Source of the DNA: Haliclystus octoradiatus
Taxonomy: Eukaryota; Cnidaria; Staurozoa; Stauromedusae; Haliclystidae
Length of the DNA: 64,000 nt
Reading direction: 5' to 3'
Assembly: GCA_916610825.1 (NCBI GenBank)
Contig: OU744447.1
Coordinates: 23,752,962 to 23,816,961 of the forward strand
A program made the translations under genes and the position numbers. A model generated the notes under the pieces. That model was not told the origin of the DNA, ran no database searches, and saw nothing but the letters and a program-made list of their open reading frames with translations. Shown one piece after another: positions 1 to 26,800 of this stretch. Every line of letters starts with the position of its first letter. Position 1 is the stretch's first letter.

Positions 1-1202
1 ATTAATAGCTTGCTGAGGTTACTTTGAACATGCTCTCCATTGTCATTTAAATTATTGACAACGGTTTCTTCGTTAACTACATTGTTATTTTCGATAGGAA
101 ATTTTAGATTATCGCCAGTTTGCAATGAATGGTGTTTACGCGAGTCAACCGTACTGATTGTTAGTTTATCTTCAAGACTGTTAATGGCAATTTGCAAGTC
201 TCTTTTATCTTTCTCAAGGTTGAGCAATATGACATCCTTCAGCTCACGTAGGTCACTTGACACACTGCTTGTCATTTGGTCTCTTAGATCAGTAATTGTT
301 ATTCTCAGTGCGTTGTTATTTTCTTTCAATTCAGTCACATCGTCTACAAGCTGTTCTACGTAGTTTTGGAGCGCTGTACATTGTGTTGTTAATCCTGCAA
401 TATGATATTTGAGATCTCGCAATTCTTTGCTTTTGTCAAGTGGTATTGTTTTGACAACAGATGGGCTGAGATTAAACGATTCTTCAAATCCATCAGACGA
501 TGAAGTGTTATTCAACACTGTCTCTGTCGATAAATTAACATTATTGTTTTCTGAGCAATCTCTATCGAATATTTTCAATGATGATTCCCTTTCATTATCG
601 GCGTTTACGGGAATGACCTTTTTTTTGGTTGCATAATCTACCTCTGGTAATTCCCTTAATGACTGCGGTGACGTGCATGTTGCCAAGGGAGATTTCCTAC
701 AATGATGTGATGGCGTGGCAACGGCTAAAGGTGATTCCCTGATTTGAAAAAAAGCGCTATTTTGCTGTTGTTCTTCTCCCTTTTCTAAGTTTTTTATATA
801 GTTTAATTCATTATTTATATCGCAGGATTGTTGGAGCTGTACCTTTATTTCCTCGAAGTATTTGGCCTTAAAAATATGCAGATCTTTGCCTGCCACTAGA
901 ACTGTTCCGTTTTCAAAAAAGGTGAATGTTAACCTTCGATCTCCGTGATTTACTTTAGCTGAGATTACTATAACATTTCGTATTTGAGTTTTCGTTGGTT
1001 TTGACCACGGGAACAGTCTAATACTTTCAAAGTAAGATTTGCATTTAGAAATCCACTCTTGTATAGAATTTGTTTGGAATTTAAAGTTGAACACTTGCCC
1101 ATTCCTGAGCTTAGGTTCTAGGCATGTTGTGAATGTTGCTAGTACCTTGTCGTTTGTGTCGGCCATGCTTTCAAGAACTTCAATGGCTGCAACGTTATCC
1201 AT
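1..1202 (-). CDS. Partial open reading frame with coiled-coil half, probable retroelement ORF1-like protein (runs off left edge)
   Basis: On the minus strand an ATG at 1202 opens a frame with no stop to the window edge, about 400 codons. An in-frame TAA lies 12 codons upstream of the ATG, so this is the first Met. The N-terminal 130 residues form a compact globular-looking module with a segment of the type LTFTFFENGTVLVAGKD followed by a short helix (YFEEIKVQLQQ). From memory this pattern resembles N-terminal modules of invertebrate retroelement ORF1 proteins. The middle is Ser/Asn-rich. The C-terminal third (about residues 265-345) has leucine-rich heptad-like helices typical of a coiled coil. 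Neighbours are an AAT array and a Penelope-like element, which fits a mobile-element origin. I do not recognise a catalytic motif. The open frame is seen; the retroelement assignment is inference. A host coiled-coil protein is the alternative. Confidence 0.55.
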   Translation of the reverse strand, partial: MDNVAAIEVLESMADTNDKVLATFTTCLEPKLRNGQVFNFKFQTNSIQEWISKCKSYFESIRLFPWSKPTKTQIRNVIVISAKVNHGDRRLTFTFFENGTVLVAGKDLHIFKAKYFEEIKVQLQQSCDINNELNYIKNLEKGEEQQQNSAFFQIRESPLAVATPSHHCRKSPLATCTSPQSLRELPEVDYATKKKVIPVNADNERESSLKIFDRDCSENNNVNLSTETVLNNTSSSDGFEESFNLSPSVVKTIPLDKSKELRDLKYHIAGLTTQCTALQNYVEQLVDDVTELKENNNALRITITDLRDQMTSSVSSDLRELKDVILLNLEKDKRDLQIAINSLEDKLTISTVDSRKHHSLQTGDNLKFPIENNNVVNEETVVNNLNDNGEHVQSNLSKLL

Positions 1203-1368
1203 ATTATTATAGGTTGAATGGCTCACGAAAGTAAGTTAGATAGTACAAAAAGTATCTCCATTAGTTAAGGCTAATAATGTTACCAGTTTAGAGTAAAATG
1301 ACCAGAATACCTTCGATAACTTATCTTTTCTCTGACATCAAGAAAATTAACCTCTGATGGCGATGGCG
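1203..1368. other. Short spacer upstream of the left-edge ORF
   Basis: No coding feature is visible. The stretch lies between the start of the minus-strand frame at 1202 and the AAT array. Confidence 0.5.
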
Positions 1369-2368
<1,000 letters not shown>

Positions 2369-3967
2369 TCAAACAAAGAGCCGGGATTTAACAGAGTCTA
2401 ATTGCGTGTTGAGTGTAGGCTTGATCTGCCGAATCGCAAGCATTTCATGAATGAGGCAATCAAAACGGTTCTTACATTTTTTAATAACTCGAAAGTTTTG
2501 ATGACAATCGCGGACGGTAATACCATGTGAATGGCGAAGATGTGATCCAATGGCCGATCCAGTATGTCCGTCAATGCGTTGATGTAAGTGTTGGCAAGTG
2601 AAGCCAACATAACTTGCATCACACAAGTCACATTGAAAACAATAAACAACGCATTGACAAGACAAGAGCGGTGGCTTTGGCTCACGTAATCGCAAATCAT
2701 CTACAATTTTCCTAGTGTTGAAAACCGGTCTGATAATTTGGCCGATATTACCACTAAGATTAGATAGCTGCTTTTTAAGTGAATTTGCTGAAATTTGATC
2801 TTTGAAAGGCAAAGTAATATTGATGTCATTTTTACTTCTGCTTGCGACTGGCAAATCAAGTGTACCTTCAACACGCTTCTTTCTAAATTTATTTACGTAA
2901 AACTCAATTAATTGACTAGGATACTTTAAGTCTAAAAATCTATTACGCACTATAGTACACTCTTCATCAAAGTTTTTATCGGTTGATGAAAGCCGATTGG
3001 CACGATCTAGCATTGTAATCAGTAGTGCCTTCTTATAATTTGCATCAACATGACTCTGATAATGTAGTAATAATCCATTATCAGTAGGTTTATGATGAAC
3101 ACCAGTTTCAACTGTCTTATTAATAAATTTCATTGAAACGCCAAGAAAAGGTAATTTGTTATTCTCTGCGATTTCCATAGTGAATTTTAAAGCAGAATGT
3201 TCATTGTTTAACTTTTGTAGTAATTGATTAGCATCGTATAGGTTTGGCATAATTGTTAAAGTATCATCGACATAGCGATAATAATGTTCAGGAAGATCAT
3301 TCTTTTCCTTTAGTCTATCTTCAATGTGACACATAAAAACATTTGCCATTAAGGGACCCAAAGGGGAACCCATTGCCACGCCATCTATTTGTTCGAACAG
3401 CTCTCCTTGAAAAATAAACAACTGATCTTTTGTGGCAATTTGAAGTAATTCTTTTAGATCATCTTTTGTTAAAGCTAGATCGTGTGTTTCATTAAACCAA
3501 TTATCTGAGAAAGCTTTATCAACTAAAATATCTATGGTTTCATCGACAGGAACGTTTGTGAACAGGGACTCGACATCATAAGACACCATAATATCACCGG
3601 CTGCAGGCGTGAGAGTCCGAATAAAATTTGTGAATTCAAATATATCATCTACCATGTAATCATTCATTGACATGGGTTGTAGTTTATCTTCTAACCACTT
3701 TGCCAATTTAAAATTATAGGAATTAGTGCTTGATAAAATTGGTCTCATCGCTAATAGAGGCTTATGTGTCTTAGGGAGACCATATATGTGGGCTAGCCTA
3801 GACCCTGTTGGCGATAGAGAATCAGCTATTGGTTTCGAGAAAATTCGTTTCAAGGCCTCCTGAACTTTTCTTTCCCTTTCCAGTAAAGGATGGTCAATTT
3901 TGCGAGGCCTACCCCTCGTCTTTTTGCTATTACAATTATATGGTCGGAACTTATCAGTTTTGTCGAT
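2369..3967 (-). CDS. Penelope-like retroelement protein: reverse transcriptase plus GIY-YIG endonuclease, 5' end lost in gap
   Basis: The minus-strand frame is open for about 530 codons from the gap to a TGA at 2369. Reverse-transcriptase motifs occur in order: YGLPKTHKP, then RPILSSTNSYNFKLAKWL, MVSYDVESLFTNVPVDETI, GVAMGSPLGPLMANVF and YRYVDDTLTI (about 3261-3281). The C-terminal part carries a Cys-rich linker and a GIY-YIG nuclease signature (VYCFQC, YVGFT, HLHQRIDGH, then SAIGSHLRHSHGI at about 2515-2655). RT followed by GIY-YIG is the diagnostic layout of Penelope-like elements. The element copies itself through target-primed reverse transcription. No stop or frameshift is seen downstream of the gap, so the copy may be young. 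The N-terminus lies in or beyond the 200-N gap. Codons read through the N run and the first ten after it should not be trusted. Confidence 0.92.
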   Translation of the reverse strand: MDKTDKFRPYNCNSKKTRGRPRKIDHPLLERERKVQEALKRIFSKPIADSLSPTGSRLAHIYGLPKTHKPLLAMRPILSSTNSYNFKLAKWLEDKLQPMSMNDYMVDDIFEFTNFIRTLTPAAGDIMVSYDVESLFTNVPVDETIDILVDKAFSDNWFNETHDLALTKDDLKELLQIATKDQLFIFQGELFEQIDGVAMGSPLGPLMANVFMCHIEDRLKEKNDLPEHYYRYVDDTLTIMPNLYDANQLLQKLNNEHSALKFTMEIAENNKLPFLGVSMKFINKTVETGVHHKPTDNGLLLHYQSHVDANYKKALLITMLDRANRLSSTDKNFDEECTIVRNRFLDLKYPSQLIEFYVNKFRKKRVEGTLDLPVASRSKNDINITLPFKDQISANSLKKQLSNLSGNIGQIIRPVFNTRKIVDDLRLREPKPPLLSCQCVVYCFQCDLCDASYVGFTCQHLHQRIDGHTGSAIGSHLRHSHGITVRDCHQNFRVIKKCKNRFDCLIHEMLAIRQIKPTLNTQLDSVKSRLFV

Positions 3968-4167
3968 NNNNNNNNNNNNNNNNNNNNNNNNNNNNNNNNN
4001 NNNNNNNNNNNNNNNNNNNNNNNNNNNNNNNNNNNNNNNNNNNNNNNNNNNNNNNNNNNNNNNNNNNNNNNNNNNNNNNNNNNNNNNNNNNNNNNNNNNN
4101 NNNNNNNNNNNNNNNNNNNNNNNNNNNNNNNNNNNNNNNNNNNNNNNNNNNNNNNNNNNNNNNNNNN
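3968..4167. other. Assembly gap, 200 N
   Basis: Exactly 200 N. The round number suggests a fixed placeholder, so the true distance is unknown. It interrupts the Penelope-like ORF. Confidence 0.99.
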
Positions 4168-6219
4168 TATTCGTTTCTATTACTATATAACTATGCAAGC
4201 GAAGAAATATCGCATGGTGTGTATTGTAAGTTGCGTTAATTGAAAGTCACTGTTGCCCTAACACTTTCAGCATAGAAAAGCTGTTAGCTCATATTTGCAC
4301 ATTTGTTTACTGCTTTGAAATATTAATGGACTTGTAGCTGGTGGAATACATATTTATAATATGTATAGATCATTAATAAAATATTTGTCATAAAATATAT
4401 TATTAACTGCACGACATGAGAAAATGTATTGACATCATTGAGAAACGAAACTATTGACTGCACGACACTAAAACGTCAGGTGGAACAAATTGATCGAGCT
4501 GGGAAAAATTATCATAGCCAAAATTAAACTCCCACTGAAACTGAAAGCTCCATACTAACAGGGAATACTACGTGAAGGCTCTTTGCATGTTCCCGGGGGA
4601 GAATAATTGAGCAAGTAGAACATAAACTAGTCAGAGCTGATTGCTGTTTCTGGCTATAATAGCAAATATGAAAAAGACAACAAATTTCAAAATAAGTCCC
4701 TTTACAGAAAAGTTAGGCATAAAGCAGTCAAACTGGTGATGCAGGCTAAAATAACAAATAATAAAATCAGAACTTTCAAAACAAGTACTTTTACAGAATT
4801 CTAAAGAATACACAATCCCTGATACTGATTCTGGTTATAGTAGCACATATTAAAATGAAGGCATAAGGCAGTCAGGATGCTGATTCTGGTTATGGATAGA
4901 AAATACTAATATGAAAACTTCAGAGCTGAATTATTATTAAATACTGGCAATTAGTGTGGTCCAGTATTGGACCTTGTGTGATAAAACTTCCAGATCACTA
5001 ATAATTAAACAATAGACTAAGCTGACATCACTGTATAATACAGAGAGTGAACTTTGGTGGAAATCATGAGAAACAATACGCATTGAAACGATGTACAATT
5101 AATGAAGACATCTTATTCATTTCCTTCATAAAAATTTAATTCATTTAACATCAATTAAGTTGATTGAACTGTAGAGAGAACGGCATATTAAAGGCATAAA
5201 ATAGACCAAAGCGCTTTGCATGCTTAGAGTTGAAAAGTCAATGCAATTTTTCAAGCTGCAAATAGTGGTGTGAATCAGTACATATCTGAAGACCAAGCGC
5301 AAAGGCCGTTATAGCTATAGCTATATTTTTATAAATCATAAAAGTTTTAACGTAGCTCTATATAGCCTGCGCGCAGACCCAATATATCTTTTTATGCCAT
5401 TACTAATCATAAAAACAACATCTAGGTCTGCGCGCAGGCTATCATTCATCGTCATCATTTTATTTTATTTTATTTATTTATTTATTTATTTTTTCATTTT
5501 TTTCAAAATAAAAAATGTGAAGTTTGGAACAATTCAATACTCTTTTTACACAAAGCGCCTGGAAAAAACATTATAACAGTTATACAAATTTAAGTTGACA
5601 AGGCATTCCACCATGGTAATGCACGGTAACAGAATAGATTCTTAGTCGTAGTCAAAAGGTGTGGCATATTTAATGCTTTCAATTTAAGATGATGCACACG
5701 TAAAGTGTACTTTTATAAGGTCACATTTAATTGATAATATATCCATATTAAGTCCTATTAAGGGAGGGGTGATTTTGAATAACATCATTAGATCAGCTTT
5801 ACTCGTCTTAACTCAAACGATTTTAATTGAAGAATCTATAAGCGATGGGCGTAGCCGCTTAGCTACCATAATGCATTTGTTTATACACTATCCTTGTACA
5901 TAGCAACAGAGGCTATTTTCTACTAAATTAATTTCTTTGTGGAGTGTCAGCCTTTGGCTTGGGGATGTTTATTTTAAAAGAGGTCTAACGTTGAAAATTT
6001 TTAACGCAAAGTAGACACATTTGCGATAACAAGTACTGTAAGAACATGGATAGTGTGCGTAGCAAAGCGGATAATTTCTTTGATGCTGTAGAAAATGTGT
6101 GTAGCCTTTACAGGAAATTTTTGAAAAATTTCTAGGGAACAAGGGATATGTGACATTTATTTTCAAATAACAAAGGAACACGAACCCCCAGGGGGGACCT
6201 CGTTGTTAGCCTCGCTATT
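4168..6219. other. Intergenic stretch without recognisable gene
   Basis: AT-rich sequence with only short chance open frames. It contains a 17-bp inverted repeat at 5363-5441 and a TTTA-type low-complexity run at about 5460-5490. I see no exon with flanking splice sites and no RNA gene. Confidence 0.5.
5363..5441. repeat. Short inverted repeat, TAGCCTGCGCGCAGACC arms
   Basis: Perfect 17-bp arms at 5363-5379 and 5425-5441 with a 45-bp spacer. The arms are GC-rich in AT-rich DNA. Similar ends (CCTGCATGCAG, GCATGCGTGCAGAC) occur at 18789-19393 and 23282-23392, so this may be a minimal member of a TIR family. Confidence 0.75.
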
Positions 6220-7160
6220 CTTCAGATTTTTTACAACTTTTTGATTGTCTTTAAGTTGCTTTTCTACATCTTTTAATGCTTGCCTTTAGTCTTCTGTGAG
6301 ATGTCTTGTATTTCAATTTACGCCATGTTATGTTGAGCTTAGTTTTTACTAGCCAATTATCTGTATATATGTTTCTATTCCACTATATGATCTTAAATCT
6401 TCAATAAATATTTTATGTTTAACTTTCATTATGATGTAGTCTATCTGATCTCGATATGGATTGTTTCTTAAATTCCGTTTTTACCATTATGATCTTCTTT
6501 CCTTATGGGCGCTTCCCAGGTTGTTCTATTAGCCATTTTGCGTGGGAACATGGTATTGCAAAGCATCATGTCATTTCTGAGGAGCATTTCTGCGAGTGAT
6601 CTTCCATTTGAATTCATCACCCCTTTACCATACCTTCCAATTACTTGTGGGAATTCTTCTGTACCTAGCCCAGTTTTTGCATTTTGATCCCCCCTCTATA
6701 ATACAAATATCTCTACTATTTACATTTTTTATTACACTTTCTAATTATTCATAATAATCTTCTTTTAATTTAGGATTTTTCTCACTAGCAATTAAGGCTG
6801 GTGCATATGTGGGAACGAAAATTATGTTTCTATTATTAGATTTTTTATTTAATATTTTTTATTTAAATTAACCAGTTGCGATACATATTCTACTAGATAT
6901 ATTTGTTTTGCAGTTTACTTTTAATCACTTTTCTACAACAATACTAACATCATAATGTCGGATTTCCTAATTTCCAGTGTGAAATACTTCATATCTTTTC
7001 TTATTGTCACTTGTTTGTATATCAAATATTCCTTCTTCTTCCAACTTGGTTTCTTGTATGGCTAATATTGACATTTCATATCTGCAGATATCATTTGCCA
7101 GTTGTTGTCTTTTCATTTCTGAGTTTAAACCTCTTACATTTAAGGTTTCTACATTGCATC
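6220..7160 (-). pseudogene. Degenerate LINE AP-endonuclease domain
   Basis: Reading the minus strand from 7160 gives a broken but recognisable apurinic-endonuclease domain. Visible blocks include ETLNVRGLNSEMKRQQLAND, MSILAIQETKLEEE, the signature GGDQNAKTGLGTEEF (near 6660-6690) and NSNGRSLAEMLLRNDMMLCN. After a frame change, RDQIDYIIMKVK appears near 6430. Several stops and frame changes separate them. The order matches the N-terminal half of a LINE ORF2 of the RTE/L1-like EN type. No reverse transcriptase follows. It is a dead fragment. Confidence 0.8.
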
Positions 7161-10463
<3,303 letters not shown>

Positions 10464-10512
10464 GAATAGAACATCATACCTGACACAGTGATACACTTGA
10501 TACACTGACTCA

Positions 10513-22814
<12,302 letters not shown>

Positions 22815-23150
22815 AACTACTTGATCAACGCATTTGCTATATGAAACAACACAGAGTGTCTAGGAACACCAAGAGACATTCCTTCAGGAAATGTGAACGC
22901 TCCCTAAAATTATGTAGCCGACTGGCTTTCTGAAAGTAGGCGAATGGCATGTTGAAATTGTCACATCTACCCATTTCTCTAGTACTCTTTTGATATGGAT
23001 AATAGCAGCATTATACGTAAAAAGTTCAAAATCTGGACCATCTTTTTTAATTCGGTTCCAACTTGATTTCAAATCAATTTTCCGTAGTATCCCTTTGTGT
23101 TTCCAAGTCTTGCTTCTTCCACGATAACACACGCAAAAAGGGCTGGTCAT
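22815..23150 (-). pseudogene. Frameshifted protein remnant of unknown family
   Basis: On the minus strand, a protein-like frame (blocks WNRIKKDGPDFELF, AAIIHIKRVLEKW) runs from 23150 to a TGA near 22884. A second frame, offset by one base at a GGG run near 22906, continues with FTFPEGMSLGVPRHS and ends at a TAG near 22819. A further frame with VIVEEARLGNTKGYYGKL overlaps the start. Together these suggest one coding unit broken by frameshifts. I do not recognise the family. It may be a retroelement or DNA-transposon protein, or chance. Confidence 0.4.
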
Positions 23151-23281
23151 TTTGAACTATTTATAATAGCTTCTTTAGGGAAAATTGACCATGTTATTTG
23201 CTCATATTAGACTGAACAATTGACTGCATTATCAATCTCACACATTTTATGGGGATGTCTAAAACGTAAGAGTCGACAATT

Positions 23282-23392
23282 TACTAGCATGCGTGCAGAC
23301 TCAAATGTTTGTAGACAAAGCAGTGAAAACAATTATTTAGAAACATCCACTGTGTTGCTGAGAATAATTTTGGGTCTGCACGTATGCTGCTA
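23282..23392. repeat. Imperfect inverted repeat, GCATGCGTGCAGAC-type arms
   Basis: TAGCATGCGTGCAGACTC near 23282 faces GGGTCTGCACGTATGCTGC near 23371. It resembles the ends of the element at 18789-19393 and the arms at 5363-5441. Confidence 0.5.
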
Positions 23393-23636
23393 TCCTTTCA
23401 CTGACTAAAGATACTTCAGAGATCAATACAATAGGTGATGATATGTAGATGTAGGCCTAGTGTTTCAGTAGACAGAAAATATTAATTCAACGTTCCTGAA
23501 GTCGAAACATTGCTGAAACTAAGAATGAGATTTTTATACCGTCATTGACTATATAGAGACTTTTGCAGTGGATGATTTCAAGCACATTTAGTAGAGCTGA
23601 AAGCTTTGTCCCACACTTTAAAATGTTTATGCAGTA

Positions 23637-23822
23637 CAGTCAAACTCGGTTAATATCCCCTCTTTTAATATCCCACCTTGCTTAATATCCCCACATAAAA
23701 CTGAATTCTAATTTCCATGCTCCATACAAACTCTCATAATCCTACCTCGCTTAATATCCCATCTCGCTTAATGTCCCGCTTTTCATCTGAATAAGAGGGG
23801 GGATATTAAGCAAGTTCGACTG
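23637..23822. mobile_element. TA-flanked MITE, CAGTCAAACTCGGTTAATATC type (186 bp)
   Basis: The left end CAGTCAAACTCGGTTAATAT and the inverted right end CAGTCGAACTTGCTTAATAT match imperfectly, with flanking TA at 23635-23636 and 23823-23824. The interior repeats a CTTAATATCCC motif. It lies just downstream of the UQCC2 stop. A degenerate relative sits at 45339-45525. Confidence 0.78.
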
Positions 23823-23875
23823 TACTATTATTTCTTCTCATCTGATTACCTTTAATTGAGACACAAATTGCTACA

Positions 23876-26800
23876 TTATCTAACATGAAAAATACCTCTA
23901 CGTATCTTAACTTCCAACAGTTCTTCATTTTCAAAAATATCGTTAATATCCCTGGGAGAGTGTGGGGGTGTGAGAGCCCCTTCCTCATAAAAATTATTCC
24001 TTTTTTTAAATTTTTGACAAGTTTGCGACAAAAAATTGCAAAAACTCTTGAAATTGTGAAGGTAAATTACGGTATTGAAACTCCCAAGTATGCAAATACT
24101 ACTCTTTCAAGCAAAATGCCCATTTCGCAGGGCAGAATTTCAAATGCATCCTTCCCCGATCAGAGGCATGCAGTTACAGAAGTGTCTACAGAAATTTGCA
24201 AACAAAAGAGTAGGCTATAATTGAACGTTTTTGTAATTTATAAGATTTTATTCTGGGATATAGTCCTGGCACTCTTATTCTATAACTCTAGCAATTATTT
24301 CAACATAGAGATGTGCTATGTAGCCTCTTACCATTAGAAAGTATCCAATTTCTTGATTTTGTAACATCACCAGTAAACGATGTGTCTACTTGTCGCGGAA
24401 ACTTGAATAAAAAATATGTGCATTTGAAATATACAATTTGATAGAAATATCTCTCGGCACAATCAACTATTCACAGCGATCAAATGGCGCATAATCCATA
24501 TAAAACTTCCTTAATCCTCACACAGTCAATTTTGAGAGGTCGGTTTAGTTTGTAGTATTGAAAGCTTTTGATTTATATCAACTCATCACTTTTTTATGGA
24601 AAATCAATCACAATGGCATAAAATATTTGGATGAATTATATCTCTGATAGTACTTGCAGCCATCTATTGCTCACCATCGGGGCTGTCCATAAACATTTGA
24701 GTTAAGGGGAGAAGTCATAAATGTGCTGACTTCACCTGAGTCAAGAACGGATAAATAACCGTGTATTGGAAGAAAGGTAGGTTTGTTACCCGGAGTGGAA
24801 TCCAACATCTGACGTTTTATTGTGAGTATTTCAATTGTGTCATTGATCTAAACTCATCATCAGAATACCGCTTTACGAGCGTGAGTAAGAAATTCATGGG
24901 TTCAAGCTATATGGGAGATCAAAAATTCAAAATGCAAGATCTCTGGGCCCAAAATTTCTCTAGTCCTGAGATCAAACAGTAAAAGTTGATCATAACTATC
25001 TTCACAAGCCTCTTTGTTCTTCGGGGTTAAAAGGCTATACTGTACTGAGGTGGGATAGTTCAATATAATTATTCCTCATTTTTCTCTAGGGATATGCATG
25101 TACATTAAAAATAAAAAAACTGACAAGGACCTGTGAAAAGGCTTGAACAAGTGAAATGAGAATGGGGACATGATTAATTGCTTCCCAGTAGACAAAAGCG
25201 TCCTTACTTCACTATGAATCTTTGGTATAATGAATCGCTACTGAAAACCTATTGAAAACACACTGGAATGGGATTGGGTAAGTCTGAAACCATATTGAAT
25301 CATATTTTTCGAAACAGATTTCTAATGGGATTTTAATAAGACTAAATAGGAATAACTTGGATATTGCTGCTCTATTTACAACCTTGGCATTTCATGGAAG
25401 ATTTGCTGACTGACCAAATCGCCATTGCCGTTTAATGGCAATGGTCGGCATACCTTGTTGCGATAGTAATTTGTGCTGATTTTCAACAAAGCATCAAGAG
25501 ATCTTTGAGCCTCTTTTTCCTGAAATATAGGTATAAAAGTTTGCAAAATAAATAAATATGAGCATGTAAAGTTATTCATTACGTTTTAATCATCAACAAC
25601 TAAATAACAATATTTGACGCAATGCCAAGAAGACATTAAAGGAAAATAGGGCCATTGAGGAACAACTCTTAGGATTGGCCAGTACGGTACATTAATTTTG
25701 AAATGATAACTAAATTCTACACAGTTTATGCTATGAATGCGGCAATATATAATTATAAACCAATTTTTTGAAGGGTGATTAAAAAGGAGGAAGCTACTAG
25801 GCATATGCACTCATTAATAGGAATAGTATTCAACGACGAAATCACTATTTGAATATTCGGATTTTGAGATTTTTAGTATTCAAATAATCCAATTGTTTAC
25901 AAAAACAATGGGTTATTGTTCACAAACAATCCAGTGTGAAAAACAATTCAGGAGTTCATGATTTCCAGGATATTTTTTGGTCCAGAAAATGGGCAGAAAC
26001 TGAATCTCCAATTGAGTTTGATATTCAATCTATAATTGAGTCTATCCTGTCATGGTAGAAACGTTGATTCTTGACTTTCGTTACATTTCTTTTCATTTCA
26101 TTTTTGACTCAACTCTTTTAAAATACCGTTCAACATACTGCTTTGCGTACTAACAAAGGTGGAACAAAAAGCGATCGCGCAAAAAACATCATTTTATTGT
26201 TAAAAATACAATGGGCAAGCTGTGTGATAATTACAAATTTTTAGCTGGATTGAGACTTTGACATTCATATTTTCCATTGCCTGCCATGATGGTCGACTCG
26301 CAGCTTAGCGAGATTACAATTGCATTATTAAATGAAATGTTTTCGAATACTCCTGGATTAGTTTATATCGTGATTATCTCTTCATTGGTAGAACACACGA
26401 TTGCTTTTTTCTTCTCGTCATTTGAAATGGTTAATGAAAGTTTTTAATCGTTCTGTAACATCACTATTTGAGGTGAAACTTTGTAGATAACTTTTGTTGT
26501 GTTTTGAACATGAGAACTTTTAAACCGACAATTCATTATTTGTTTGGGGGCTTAGACAAGACAGTATTATATATTTATTGTTTTTATTGTTTTCTGAAGT
26601 TATTTATTACATTAAACTGCTAAGCTAGTCGTCAATGTTTTATTTGGAATAAATTCTAAAGACTACTTAAACCAGTTTGTCCATGTGACAACAATAACAA
26701 GGCGATACTCCGAACGGAAAATTTCACATCATTTACTGTAGGTCAAAAATTGCGCTAGGAACCTAGTTATAATTATTGAAAAATAAATATTCTTCTGGTA

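Noticed and set aside
3968..4198. N-terminal extension of the Penelope-like ORF across the gap and into the next contig
   Set aside because: It is read through unknown bases, and the few codons after the gap have no family similarity.
25376..25453. Continuation of the UQCC2 exon 2 frame to a stop at 25376
   Set aside because: A clear GTATGC donor follows AACAAG, and the family-like sequence resumes at the exon at 24401.
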